Shown: positions 1 through 18,789 of the stretch, in pieces | How positions within the stretch are numbered: the first letter of the stretch is position 1 | Layout of the letters: each line of letters begins with the position of its first letter | From: Scylla paramamosain | Lineage: Eukaryota > Arthropoda > Malacostraca > Decapoda > Portunidae | Reading direction: 5' to 3' | Length of the DNA: 64,000 nucleotides | Assembly (NCBI RefSeq): GCF_035594125.1 | Contig: NC_087192.1 | Span: forward strand, 12,434,501 to 12,498,500 | Made by a program: the position numbers and the translations under genes | The notes under the pieces: model-generated | What the model saw: only the letters and a program-made list of their open reading frames with translations | Told to the model about the DNA's origin: nothing | The model's database searches: none

Positions 1-215
1 TGTAGGGAGGAAGAAAAAGAACCAGTTGTGTTACATAAATATGTTTAAGCCTTTCCATTAAAGGAAAGGAGAAAAGTTAAATGAAGTAGAAAAAGGAGTA
101 AAAAGCGTGAATATTGTGAACGTAACCACTGAGGTGGAAGAGGATTGGTCTGAAATGAAACTGAGTAGGTGTGAGGGAATGGTGCTGAAGAACTCAGCCA
201 TGTTAGAAAATTTGA

Positions 216-1099
216 ATGATAAACTGGGACACATGGAGTTACAAAAAAACGGAAAAGATTAGGGAGATTGTTGAAAAATTTATTTTTTTGTTCCCTGATA
301 CACCCAGAAAAACAAATATGGTGGTACATGATGTAGAAGTTGGGGAGGCTGAACCCATCAAACAACACCATTATAAAGTTAATCTAAGAAAAAGGGAAAT
401 CATGAGAAAGGAAGTGGAGTATATGTTGGAGCATGACTTGACTGAACCCAGTGAAAGTCCATGGAGCTCACTATATGTATTAGTGCCCAAAACTGGTCAA
501 GAGAGTTTCTGTTTTTGTACAGATTATAGAAAGGTTAACATGGTGACAAAACCTAATGCTTATCCTAACCCTAGAGTTGATGATTGTATAGATCATGTGG
601 GTAATGCAAACTTCATAACAAAAATTGACTTGTTAAAAGGGTACTGGCAAGTAGGACTTACTGAGAGGGCAAAAGCCATATCAGCTTTCATCACCGTGGA
701 TGGATTGTATCTGTATAAAGTTCTTCCGTTTGGGATGAAGAACAGTGGAAGCTCTTTTCAGAGACTGATGAACAGAGTACTAAAAGGATTGAAGGGATAT
801 AGATGACATTTTGTTATACAATGAGAGTTGGGAGAAACATGTGAAGTTACTGGAGGAAGTATTCAGGAGGCTGGATGATGCCAATCTCATTCTGAACTTA
901 ATGAAAAGTCATTTTGTGCAAGCTGATGTGGAATACCTAAGTTTCAAGGTAGAGAAAGGTGAAGTGAGAACTGTGGAAGCCAAGGTTAAAGACATTGTAG
1001 ATCTCCCTCCACCAACCAACAGGAAGAAGATACTGAGATTTTTTGGGGCCAGTGGGTATTACAGGCATTTTTGTAAAAACTTTTCATATGCTGCCATGC
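216..1099 (+). pseudogene. Ty3/Gypsy reverse transcriptase relic
   Basis: Decayed polymerase fragment of an LTR retrotransposon. The reading frame carries the usual Gypsy RT blocks in order: a proline/serine block with SPWSS, the FCTDYRKVN block, the FITKIDLLKGYWQV block and the LPFGMKNS block. Residues after about 190 correspond to the GY-DD active-site box. There the frame is broken near 800 by a short deletion and a stop, and the next frame (from 811) continues with ESWEKHV and a typical FFGASGYYRHF thumb segment. The fragment stops in C-rich sequence at about 1100. No protease, RNase H, integrase or LTR is attached. It lies in the PIGN intron beyond exon D. Confidence 0.85.
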
Positions 1100-1190
1100 C
1101 CTACCCTCCTCTCCCTTCCCTCCCTCCCCCTTCCCTACCCTCCTCTCCTTTCCTTCCTTCCATCCATCTCTCTCTCTCTCTCTCTCTCTG
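1098..1190 (+). repeat. Pyrimidine tract ending in (TC)n
   Basis: Low-complexity CCCTCC/CTTCC sequence passing into a (TC)n run at 1167-1189. It marks the 3' break of the Gypsy fragment. Confidence 0.9.
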
Positions 1191-2018
<828 letters not shown>

Positions 2019-2079
2019 GTGCAGCAAGACAACACAATGTAAAACAAAGAAAGTAAGTGGTAAAAACAAATGAGAAAAT

Positions 2080-3124
<1,045 letters not shown>

Positions 3125-3196
<72 letters not shown>
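3125..3196. repeat. (CA)n microsatellite
   Basis: A pure CA run directly before the 5'-truncated F2 LINE relic at about 3210. Confidence 0.98.
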
Positions 3197-3200
<4 letters not shown>

Positions 3201-3209
3201 TAAGTTTAT

Positions 3210-4711
3210 AAAATGAAGGAGCTGGAAGAGAGAAAAGCAACAAGACTAGATAGAATATCTGGTTTCATTTTAAAAAGAGTGCAGGAAACAGTTAACTGAA
3301 CCAATATAATATAATTAAGTGCTCCATATCAAATGGAATGGAAAAGAGCAAACAGTGAAAATTTACAAACATGGAAAGAAACAAGAACCACTAAACTATA
3401 GACCAGTATCAATGACCAGCAAATTATGTAAGATCTGTGAAAAAGTGATAAAGACGCAGTGGACAAAATTTCTAAAAAACATAATATAATAACAGAAAAC
3501 AGTATGGCTTTGGACAAAACTGGTCATGTGTAACCAATCTGAAGAGCTTTTATTTAAGAGTAACTGATATAACACAGGAGAGGGATGGATGGGTAGACTG
3601 TGTGTATTTAGATGTAAAAAATGCTTTTGACAAGGTTCCCCACAACAGACTATTACAAAAGATAGAAAATATAGGAGGATTAAATGGAAAAATAGAAAAA
3701 ATGGGTGGAAAATTACTTAAAGGGAGGAGAAATTAAAACAGTGGTAAAAGATGTAAAATTGAAAAGTAGATAGTGGAGTACCACAAGGATCAGTGCTGGC
3801 AACAATACTCTTCCTGATCTACATAAATGATATGCTGAAAAGAGTAAAGTTACATGAGCTTGTTTTGCAGATGATGCAAAATTATAAAGACATATAAGAA
3901 ACAAGAAAGACTGTGAAATTCTAAAAGAGGATTTGAGTATAATCTGGGATTGGAATAAGAAATAGGAGATGGAATTTAATGTGAAGAAATGTCATGTAAT
4001 GGAAACGGGAAAAAAGTAAAAAGAGACTAAAATGAACATATAAAATGAGAAATGAAGAAGTAATAAAAGTACAAGAAGATCTGGGAGTGATAGTCAACAG
4101 TCAGAGAAGCATGTAGAAAGGATACATATAGAATGGTGAGAAATACTGGAACAATATTCCACTACATGGATAAAGGTATGATGAAAAAATAATTACCACA
4201 ATGATTAGACCAAAAATGGAATATGCTGAATCATTGTGGGCTCCCCACAAGAAGAAACATGAAAAAAATAGAAAGGATAGAAAGGATGGCAACAAAGATG
4301 ATTCCAGAACTGGAAGAATTAAATATAAAGACAGGTTAAAGGAAATGAATATGCCAACATTGGAATAAAGAAGAGAATGGGGAGATTTAATATTAATTTA
4401 TAAATTGTGGAATAGAGTGGAAGAAATAGATAATGAGAAAATGCTGCTAATAGAAGTAGGAAATACCAATTACATATGAGGACACAGCAATAAAACTACG
4501 AGAAGGAAGATGCTTGAGTAACAAAGAAATATAGTTTTCCCACAGAGTAATTATAGAAGTTTGGAGCAAGCTAAATGAGGATGTTGTATTGGCAACAAGT
4601 GTGCACAACTTTTAAGGAAAAACTGGCCAAGTGTAGATATGGAGACAGGACCACACAAGCGTAGTTCAGGCCCTGTAAATTACAACTTGATAAATACAAC
4701 TAGATAAATAC
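3210..4711 (+). pseudogene. F2 (CR1/L2-like) LINE relic, copy a
   Basis: 5'-truncated and heavily mutated non-LTR reverse transcriptase. Recognisable pieces in order: the start of the RT domain near 3220, a PVS/TS-K-CE-V block near 3400, QYGFGQ near 3500, DVKNAFDKVPH near 3610, PQGSVLATILF near 3785, a DDAK active-site remnant near 3870, and C-terminal sequence up to 4640. Many single-base indels and stops separate them. The same blocks occur in the minus-strand copies at 13.0-18.2 kb and 41.1-42.1 kb. The 3' end reads TAAATACA and runs into a (CA)n tract, as in the sister copies. Confidence 0.82.
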
Positions 4712-4712
4712 A

Positions 4713-4713
4713 T

Positions 4714-4763
<50 letters not shown>

Positions 4764-4776
4764 ACACACACACACA
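4713..4776 (+). repeat. (CA)n tail of F2 LINE copy a
   Basis: CA run with one CCC interruption, continuous with the 3' end of the F2 relic. It ends 51 bp from the PIGN exon D donor. Confidence 0.9.
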
Positions 4777-4827
4777 TATTTGCCTCTAATGTAATGGAAA
4801 TAACTTGAATGGTTGTAAACAACTTAC

Positions 4828-5018
4828 ACCATAGGGTAGTATGCTTCTCTGCCCACAACTGGCATATAGGTGAAAGAAGCAAGCAAGACACAGGCTCCAA
4901 TCCACACCAGCCTCATGGATCGTTCAACAGTGCCTTGCATTGTGTACATGATAACTGGCCATAGCCCTACACACAGCAGTCCAACAGAAAGCATTGGCCT
5001 CAAGAAGAATGCCATGAC
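4828..5018 (-). CDS. PIGN: PIGN exon D
   Basis: A 191-nt exon: 63 codons plus two bases. The acceptor is TTCTACAG and the donor GTAAGT. It starts VMAFFLRPMLSVGLL and carries two membrane segments separated by a short loop with basic residues. It ends with TYMPVVGREAYYPM, and MPVVGR is a signature of the PIGN membrane domain. It follows exon C in phase (GIEIL then V). The next exon lies left of the window. A (CA)n tail of a plus-strand F2 LINE ends 51 bp beyond the donor, and an (AT)n tract joined to a pogo-type MITE begins 60 bp upstream of the acceptor. Confidence 0.88.
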
Positions 5019-5075
5019 CTGTAGAAAAGAAAATTTAGAAAATACCTGCAACCAATTAATCAATCAATAGGCAGA

Positions 5076-5078
<3 letters not shown>

Positions 5079-5160
<82 letters not shown>
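5079..5160. repeat. (AT)n microsatellite
   Basis: A pure AT run adjoining the left end of the pogo-type MITE, possibly an expanded TA target site. Confidence 0.97.
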
Positions 5161-5165
<5 letters not shown>

Positions 5166-5996
5166 ACCTCGGTTACCAAACGCCTCCTTTTTCAAACAAA
5201 TTGGTTTTTGAACAAAATTTTGAACTAAATATTGCTTTGGTTGCAGTACCATAATTTGGTTCTAGAGCAAAGTTACTTAATTTCAAATATTAAAAGACAT
5301 AGCAAAAGCTGTTGTCCATTACTAATTTATAGTTTCTATAAATATCTACTTTAAAATCACGTTTTCAAATATTTGGAAGGCAGACACAGAGTGTAAGACA
5401 GTAATTCAATCTTTGAAATAAGGTAAATGTGATCCTATTGAAAAACCTCAATGTAAACAAACAGTTTTCAACGCTCAGGAGTAATCCTGAGCCACCTGTG
5501 GCTCTCTCGATGACACTCAACGCCATCACTACTACACAACTGCATTTTTCCAGTAGTTTTTTTTTCCCAGCAGCAAGATGTCTAAGTACACAACTGCATT
5601 TTTCCAGTAGTTTCTTTTTCTCAGCAGTAAGATGTCTAAGTGTTATGATCACCTTCATTTTAGCAGTAAGTGGGTTGCTCTTCTCTGTGTCCCTCTGTAA
5701 GGCTTCCCTCACTAGATTGGTCTAAACAGTATCTTCTGATGAGTTCTGTGTCACTAAGCTCATTCAATACATCCTTTCTGGATAAATAATTTAAGAACTG
5801 GAGATGTTGTGAAGCAGCCATCTTGGTTGTGGGAGCATTTGTCATAAGTTGCTAAGATAGGGTAGACTGGTGTCTGGGAATGGATTAATCCATTTTACAT
5901 TGATTCCTATTGGAAAAATAGTTTCTGTTTTCAAACATTTTGGATTTCGAACAGCATTCAGGAACAAATTAAGTTTGAGAACCGAGGTTCCACTGT
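5161..5996. mobile_element. Pogo/Tigger-type MITE
   Basis: About 836 bp with inverted ends. The left end reads GGAACCTCGGTTACCAAAC and the right end, reversed, GGAACCTCGGTTCTCAAAC. The right end is followed by TA, and the left end merges with a TA-rich tract. This GAACCTCGGTT terminus with TA duplication is typical of Tc1/mariner/pogo miniature elements. The interior has no transposase. It includes a 54-bp direct duplication (5534-5587 and 5588-5641) and a segment with AATCAATGTAAAATGG-like sequence on one strand that is common near such termini. Confidence 0.7.
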
Positions 5997-6800
5997 ATAT
6001 ACATATCACTAATGGGATGGCCATGGTAGGGTTCCATTTATGCTCTATAAGATGACAGATGAGAAACATATAGCATGATTTTGATAACAGCCATCCTAAG
6101 TGACAAAGATTTAACCATGCTTATATTAGCAACAAACTGAGACACAACTGCTAGTATGAATGAGAGATCTGTGTCCCAGAATCAAAGATGGCAATTCACA
6201 CCAATTCACACCACGCCTACTATGAGTATGGTGCAGGTGGATTTACTCCAAAAGTACCATTGCCCATGAACGGCAGTATTGAAGTGATGCACCCATCATT
6301 TGTGGACTTTGCTGAGTCTGCACAATTTTTATCATACAGATGCCACTTTGTAAAATACATTAACTATGATAAAAGTATGTATTAACACTTATGCATGTAT
6401 ATTCAGTTACATTATTTTTGTATGCCATTCATATTTATAATAAAAGTAAGATTTCTGAAATAAGCAACTTATATCAGGTAGTCAGGCTCAGGAATTAAAG
6501 TCCAACTAAATGTAGGAAATTCCAATAAACCTGAAGCATATTATAAATGTAAGGTTCCTACTGTTTCAAGATTACAGTTTCAAGAATAGTTTCAGTTCTT
6601 GGAAACTTCAAGATTTATGTTCAAGAATATGTGCTTATCTCCACACTAAACTTCCAAAATCATCTCATTCAGCTACCCTAAGGAACAAGTAAGGAGTTTT
6701 AGTTATCAAAGTATGACAGAAGAATATCATATTATACAGCTTAAGGAGGAGCAATCAAGGAGCTGCCTTGATAGCAGTTGTACTAAAGCTGATTTAATCT
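5997..6800. other. Unassigned intronic sequence
   Basis: AT-rich, with no recognisable domain, RNA gene or terminal repeat. Confidence 0.5.
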
Positions 6801-6805
6801 CAACA

Positions 6806-7110
6806 TGAATGAGTCCACCGGTGCAGAGGTACTAGTGAATTGTGAAATTAGTAAGTCTGAAATGCCAAGCCTGAGTTCCCATATATCACAATCAAGTTCT
6901 ATTGTGCAATCTATTGCTCTAGAAGTTGCAATGCAAGCAGCCCTTATGGATAAGGTATAATGTTTGAAGAAAATGGAAAAACTTGAAAATAAAGAACACA
7001 GGTTGAAACAGGAAATAGAGAAAGAGTAATATAGATTGGAACAAGAAATGGAGGGTGAGGAAAGAAAACAGGTTAAGATAAGAAAATATGATGTTATAAA
7101 TTAACAGTAA
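6806..7110 (+). pseudogene. Possible retrotransposon Gag coiled-coil relic
   Basis: A plus-strand frame starting MNESTGAEVLVN is readable to about 7110 apart from a few stops. It contains an Ala-rich ALEVAMQAALMDK segment followed by a Glu/Lys/Arg-rich stretch that would form a coiled coil. This arrangement resembles the N-terminal part of BEL/Pao or Gypsy Gag proteins in invertebrates. No protease or polymerase follows, since an F1 LINE begins at about 7170. The family call is tentative. Confidence 0.4.
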
Positions 7111-7170
7111 GCAGCAAGAGATTAAAACTAGAGAAAGAGTGCTAAGAAACCTTCTAAAGAGACAGTGATG

Positions 7171-9384
7171 GCAGGATGTCGGTGGTGCAATCAAGATGAA
7201 AGTCAGACGTGTAGGAGGGTAGTTTGGAAATCAAAGCTTTGTGCCAGACTCTATCAAAAGCTATTGATATGTCCAAGGCAACAGCAAAAGTTTCACCAAA
7301 ATCTCTAAAAGAGGATGACCAAGACTCAGTACGGAAAGCCAGAAGATCACCAGTGGAGCAGCCTTGACAGAAACCATACTGGCGATCAGATAGAAAGTTG
7401 TGAAGTGATAGATGTTTAAGAATCTTCCTGTTGAGGATAGATTCAAAACCTTTAGATAGGCAGGAAATTAAAGCAATTGGATGGTAGTTTGAGGGATTAG
7501 AATGGTCACTCTTTTTTAGGAACAGGCTGAATGTAGGCAAATTTCCAGCAAGAAGGAAGGGTAGATGTTGAAAGACAGAGCTGAAAGAGTTTGACTAGGC
7601 AAGGTGCAAGCATGGAGGCACAGTTTCGGAGAACAATAGGAGGGACCCCATCAGGTCCATAAGCCTTCCGAGGGTTTAGGCCAGCGAGGGCATGGAAAAC
7701 ATCATTGCGAAGAATTTTAATAGGTAGCATGAAGTAGTCAGAGGGTGGAGGAGAGGGAGGAACAAGTACAGAATCGTCCAAAGTAGAGTTTTTAACAAAG
7801 GTCTGAGAGAAGAGTTCAGCTTTAAAAATAGATGTTATAGCAGTGGTGCCATCTGGTTGAAATAAAGGAGGGAAAGAAGAAGCAAAGTTATTAGAGATAT
7901 TTTTGGCTAGATGCCAGAAATCATGAAGGGAGTTAGATCTTGAAAGATTTTGACACTTTCTGTTAATGAATGAGTTTTTGGCTAGTTGGAGAACAGACTT
8001 GGCATGGTTCTGGACAGAAATATAAAGTGCATGAGATTCTGTTGATGGAAGGCTTAAGTACCTTTTGTGGGCCACCTCTCTATCATGTATAGCACGAGAA
8101 CAAGCTGTGTTAAACCAAGGTTTGGAAGGTTTAGGTCGAGAAAAAGACTGAGGAATGTACACCTCCATGCCAGACACTATCACCTATGTTATGTGCTCAG
8201 CACACAAAGACGGGTCTCTGACATGGAAGCAGTAGTCATTCCAAGGAAAACCAGCAAAATACCTCCTCAGGTCCCTCCAACTGGCAGAGGCAAAATGCCA
8301 GAGGCACCTTCGCTTAGGGGGATCCTGAGGAGGGATTGGAGCGATAGGACAAGATACAGATATGAGATTGTGATCAGAGGAGCTCAACGGAGAAGAGAGG
8401 GTGACAGCATAAGCAGAAGGATTAGAGGTCAGGAAAAGGTCAAGAATGTTGGGTGTATCTACACGATGGTCAGGAATACAAGTAGGGTGTTGCACCAATT
8501 GCTCTAGGCCGTGGAGGATGGCAAAGTTGAAGGCTAGTTCACCAGGATGGTTGGTGAAGAGAGAAGAAAGCCAAAGCTAGTGGTGAACATTGAAGTCTCC
8601 AAGAATGGAGATCTCTGCAAAAGGAAAGAGAGTCAGAATGTGCTCCACTTTGGAAGTTAAGTAGTCAAAGAATTTCTTATAGTCAGAGGAGTTAGGTGAG
8701 AGGTATACAGCACAGATAAATTTAGATTGAGAGTGACTCTGTAGTCATAGCCAGATGGTGGAAAACTCTGAAGATTAAAGAGCGTGGGCACGAGAGCAGG
8801 TTAAGCCATTGTGCACATAAACTCAACATCCAGCTTTTTGATCGAAAATGTGGATAGAGAAAGTAGGAGGGAACAGAAAAGGGGCTACTGTCAGTTGCCT
8901 CAGACACCTGAGTTTCAGTGAGGAAAAGAAGATGAGGTTTAGAAGAGGAGAGGTGGTGTTCTACAGATTGAAAATTAGATCTTAGACCGCGAATGTTGCA
9001 GAAGTTAATGAAGAAAAAGTTGAGGGGCTTGTCAAGACACTTAGGGTCGTCGACAGAAGGGCAGTCCGACCTGGGGACATTTATGGTCCCCTCCCCAGGT
9101 GGGGACTCCGAGGCTGGTGTAGGAGTTGCCATGATAATTTTGAAATTTTGAGTGAAGGGTGTGTATGTTATTAAGTGCTTGTAGTTTTGTGTAGACGAAG
9201 AGAGTTGTCTTCAGAGGGCAGGCTGTGACAGCCCCCTTGTGTTGTGAGACACAAAGGGAAATGTTCAGTGAGGTCACAGCTGGGTTTAATGATAAGTTCA
9301 CAGCACCCCCTGAACAGTGCTTTAGACCTCACTGTGAGTAATTATTGTTTTGGCAGGTGCCTACTGCCTCCTCCTGTCAAGGAA
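7171..9384 (-). pseudogene. F1 (Jockey/CR1-like) LINE, copy a, complete 5' end
   Basis: Minus-strand non-LTR retrotransposon. A 5' leader (9133-9384) precedes an ATG at 9132 (MATPTPASESPPGEG). Then come an AP-endonuclease domain (NFCNIRGLRSN and FLTETQVSE near the start), the SSDHNLISV block near 8390, a linker with KPWFNTACSRAIHD, and the first RT blocks (GPDGVPPIVL, CWKFAYIQPVPKK, DISIAFDRVWHKAL). The frame is interrupted several times. The element is cut at about 7171, before the catalytic box, so it is 3'-deleted. The leader boundary at 9384 matches those of copies f and g, which defines the family's true 5' end. Confidence 0.88.
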
Positions 9385-9660
9385 GAGGTGTGTGTGAGTG
9401 CGCTGCCTTATTCACCCATTGTTGTTTACTGGTCTCATGACACAGCAAGCTGTTTCCTAACAGAAAGAGTTCAGAGCTCCTAATGATAGATCTTTGGATC
9501 TGTCAAGGAGGATGGGGGAACATGTGGCTCCACAGTAAGGTGCAGAGCCACATGTTCCTGAGTTCAATTTCGCCATGCAGTAGTTATTTTAACTGAAAGA
9601 TTGGTGCCCTCTGTAACATTAACCTATCACTGATACCAGAAGATTATACCTTAATCACTT
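9385..9660. other. Unassigned sequence with a perfect hairpin
   Basis: 14-bp perfect inverted arms at 9517-9530 and 9545-9558 around a 14-nt loop. Otherwise nothing is recognised. Confidence 0.6.
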
Positions 9661-9667
9661 ACTGCTA

Positions 9668-11260
9668 TTAAGCATCCAGAAAACCATTAGCATATTCATC
9701 AACTAAGTTCACAAGTGTTACGTTACTGTATGATTGTCCACAGCACTCATCACAAGCCATTATGCACTTCAGTCCATACTTCCAAAAGAAGCATTGTTGT
9801 AAACCACAAGAGTTCTTACTAGTGGAGTTACATTTGCATCGAATAAAGTGAAGTATCTTGGCTGGAGCATCATACAGATCAGTCACAATGAGGGAAAAGA
9901 ACATAATTTTCTATTGTTCAACCCATATTGTAGCTTCTAGACAGTCATTAGTTAGATTGGTCCAATTCACAGCCTGAAAATGAACATACAAGCTATGGTA
10001 GTGTGTTGCATGTTCAGTAGGGGGCAACTTTTGTGGCTCATCTCTGTTTGACTTAGCCATCATTGCCATGTACCTTGCATATCACAGATTAGTTAGTGCA
10101 TCCTCTTCAGTTCTGCCATACAGTAAATAGAAGAGTAGTTGTCCAGCTTCTCCAACTTTGCAGTAGAATCACATTTATTGATTTTTGTTAGCTAAACTCT
10201 GTACCTCTGGACACTTTCCCAAAATATTCAAGAGATGCAGTTTTCCCTGGCCAAAGGTTGCAAAGGTTGTCACATGCACTACATGCATATATGAAGAGAA
10301 TATGCCTCTGGATGAGATCTGGTATAGATGCATTGGCTTCTTTCATACTAATCATTTGACCAGGTTGTTGCCATTTGCCTTTATTTCTGGTGTAGATATT
10401 GGCCAGGACATTATCCCGATGGTGCAGCAACATAATGAACACATTAGTATCTTCTGCAACAGTTGTTATAGTCTGACCATTGTGAGCGAATTCCAGGAGA
10501 CAGGATACAACCCTAGTATCTGTATCATCATCACTTATCCTGACACAATGGTTAATAACCTCCAGGTGCTTTGCCAAGTCTGATGATTTGTGTCTTGTTC
10601 TGATGACTGGCAAAGAATGCTTCTTGGCCTTTGTGTGCCTGGGGGTTTTCAGACACCACAATAGCTGCTGATGCCTTTCCCTTCTGGAGACAACTGTGCT
10701 TATGGTCTCTGACTGGATGCTTTTCATAACCATCAAATGCAACACAGCACATCCCATACTTGGCCATCAGGGAAGAACTGTACTGATTCATGATTTCTGA
10801 TTACAGTGAATTTCTTTTCCATTTGATGACATGCAGTAGCAAGCCACCATCAATTATGTTCACACCTTGTGGTTGTAACTGGATAGGAGAGTCCAAAATG
10901 ATGTTATTCAGGTTTCTTTTAATTGCTGTTCAATTCTGACTTGTCTGTTTTCCTAACGAATGAGTCCTTGAACAGGGAGGATGGCAATGGCATCATATCA
11001 TTTGCAAAGTAAACTGTAATATCCTCATCTTCCTGCTGTGCCAAAGCTGTATATTGAAGAAATAAGACTAAACTCTGCTTTCGCCCACTTTTATTCCTGG
11101 GTGTGTGTCATTTGCTCCTTTTTTTTTACTTTAGCACCTTCATAGGACTGACTGTCTAGGTCTCTCTGTATCTCATATCCAACAAGGTCAATTTCATCAC
11201 AACTTATTCCATTTCCTTCTCTGGCTGCCGATCTCCTGGACAGAGGTCAAAATTGTGAAA
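9668..11260 (-). pseudogene. Relic of a repeat-borne PIN/FEN1-like protein family
   Basis: Minus-strand decayed coding sequence read in pieces. From 5' to 3': a segment with VAFDGYE near 10730; DTDTRVVSCLLEFA and VAEDTNVFIMLLHHRDN near 10450, where adjacent Asp residues recall a metal-binding nuclease core; IYACSACD near 10280, in the place of the family's HAxxGCDxT motif; and a C-terminal Cys-rich tail with ILHFIRCKCNS...LKCIMACDECCG near 9800. This order matches a multicopy protein family seen in many arthropod and cnidarian genomes, often described as uncharacterised or PIN-like. Frameshifts and stops are frequent. It may be part of a transposon. The function is unknown to me. Confidence 0.55.
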
Positions 11261-11401
11261 GTGTTTTATCAAATGGATCATAGGCATGGAAACACTCCAA
11301 GATTTTTTGTTCATGTCTTGTATATCTTGTTCACAACTTGTTGTTCCAAACTCCACATGCTGAGGACTGTTATTGTGCTGTTTTCCTGTGAGTTACGTCC
11401 T

Positions 11402-11402
<1 letters not shown>

Positions 11403-11461
<59 letters not shown>

Positions 11462-11470
11462 TATATATAT
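11403..11470. repeat. (TC)n plus short (AT)n
   Basis: (TC)n at 11403-11458, then a short AT run, directly at the 3' end of F1 copy b. Confidence 0.95.
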
Positions 11471-11477
11471 ACACAAT

Positions 11478-12146
11478 ATTTTATGTAAGAGGTTTACTGA
11501 CCAAGAGAAACAAAAAAAGAAGGAAAAAAATCCCACTGAGGTGCCAGTCTCAAAAGAGATGTCAAGAGAATCATTGAAAATTGAAAGATAGGTATCTTGA
11601 AATCTCACACTTGAAACCGTTCAAGTCATAGGAAGGAGGAAATACAGATGCAGGTCAGGGATTCCAGAGTTTACCAGAGGAAGGGATGAATGATTGAGAG
11701 GACTGATTAACTCTTACATTAGAGAGGTGGACTGAATAAGGATGAGAGAAAGATGAGTCTTGTACAGTGAGGTCACAGGAGGAGGGGAGCCAAGCAGTTA
11801 GCAAGATCAGAAGAGCAGTTAGCATGAAAATAGAGAGTTTACCAAAGGAAGGGATGAATGACTGAGAGGACTGATTAACTCTTGCATTAGAGAGGTGGAT
11901 TGAACAGGGATGAGAGAAAGATGAGTCTTGTACAGTGAGGTCACTGGAGGAGGGGAGCCAAGCAGTTAGCAAGATCAGAAGAGCAGTTAGCATGAAAATA
12001 GCAGTAGAAGACAGCAAAAAATGCAGCATTGCTGCGATGCAAAAAAGGCTGAAGACAGTCAGTTAGAGTTGATAAAACAAAAAAGCTTTTGATTACAACC
12101 TGTCTAAAATATAATAGCAGTATCAGCAAAACCCCCCAAAAATATG
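11478..12146 (-). pseudogene. F1 LINE 3' fragment, copy b, with internal tandem duplication
   Basis: Diverged 3' part of F1 in minus orientation. It holds the C-terminal coding segment (LSNARVNQSSQSFIP and LLILLTAWLPSS in alternative frames) and the family's 3' end with its GCCAGT and CAAGTCATAGGAAGG landmarks. A segment of 168 bp starting at 11667 is repeated head-to-tail from 11835. This copy is more diverged from the others than they are from each other, so it is probably older. Confidence 0.82.
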
Positions 12147-12920
12147 TTTTTTTTTTCTTTTTTATGTAAGAAGAACACTGGCCAAGGGCAACAAAAATCA
12201 AAAAAAAAAAAAGCCCACTGAAATGCCAGTACTGTAAAAGGGTCAAGGCAGTGGTCAAAAATTGGTGGATAAGTGTCTTGAAACCTCCCTCTTGAAGGAA
12301 TTCAAGTCATAGGAAGGTGGAAATACAGAAGCAGGCAGGGAGTTCCAGGGTTTACCAGAGAAAGGGATGAATGATTGAGAATACTGGTTAACTCTTGCGT
12401 TAGAGAGGTGGACAGAATAGGGGTGAGAGAAAGAAGAAAGTCTTGTGCAGCGAGGCCGCAGAAGGAGGGGAGGCATGCAGTTAGCAAGATCAGAAGAGCA
12501 GTTAGCATGAAAATAGCGGTAGAAGACAGCTAGATATGCAACATTGCGGCGGTGAGAAAGAGGCTGAAGACAGTCAGTTAGAGGAGAGGAGTTGATGTGA
12601 TGAAAAGCTTTTGATTCCACCCTGTCTAGAAGAGCAGTATGAGTGGAACCCCCCCAGACATGTGAAGCATACTCCATACATGGACGGATAAGGCCCTTGT
12701 ACAGAGTTAGCAGCTGGGGGGGTGAGAAAAACTGGCGGAGACATCTCAGAACACCTAACTTCATAGAAGCTGTTTTAGCTAGAGATGAGATGTGAAGTTT
12801 CCAGTTCAGATTATAAGTAAAGGACAGACCGAGGATGTTCAGTGTAGAAGAGGGGGACAGTTGAGTGTCATTGAAGAAGAGGGGATAGTTGTCTGGAAGT
12901 GTCTGGAAGTTGTCTGGATA
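12147..12920 (-). pseudogene. F1 LINE 3' fragment, copy c
   Basis: 5'-truncated minus-strand F1 copy with a poly(T/A) end at 12147-12165. The frame 12255-12917 encodes the post-catalytic RT segment and C-terminus ([55 protein letters not shown]). Its 3' tail abuts copy b, giving a head-to-tail pair. Its 5' break abuts the (TG)n tract that ends F2 copy b. Confidence 0.9.
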
Positions 12921-12925
12921 GTTGT

Positions 12926-18190
<5,265 letters not shown>

Positions 18191-18295
18191 GTGTGAACTC
18201 TCACCTCTGTATTTCCACTAGGGCAGCTCTCAGCAACGTAAATGGCTGGATTTTTAGGAGCACCCGTTTACGTTGACTTCTCTGTCTGCCATGAC

Positions 18296-18476
<181 letters not shown>

Positions 18477-18619
18477 GGTGTTTGGGTTATGAGTGAGATA
18501 TGTTCCAGAAGGCTGCCTGTAAGCTGCTTTGCTCGTAACTCATCGTAATATTTCAGCACAAAAAAAATATCATACGTTCTGCAAACAATGTAATGCTTAC
18601 CTACTTGATACTTGATACC

Positions 18620-18747
<128 letters not shown>

Positions 18748-18789
18748 CCACAACAGGCCTTGCAGTCCTTATCAGGTGACCTGATCTGA

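Noticed and set aside
8067..8507. 146-codon plus-strand Arg-rich frame
   Set aside because: Antisense of the F1 endonuclease/linker region; the same frame reappears antisense in copy f.
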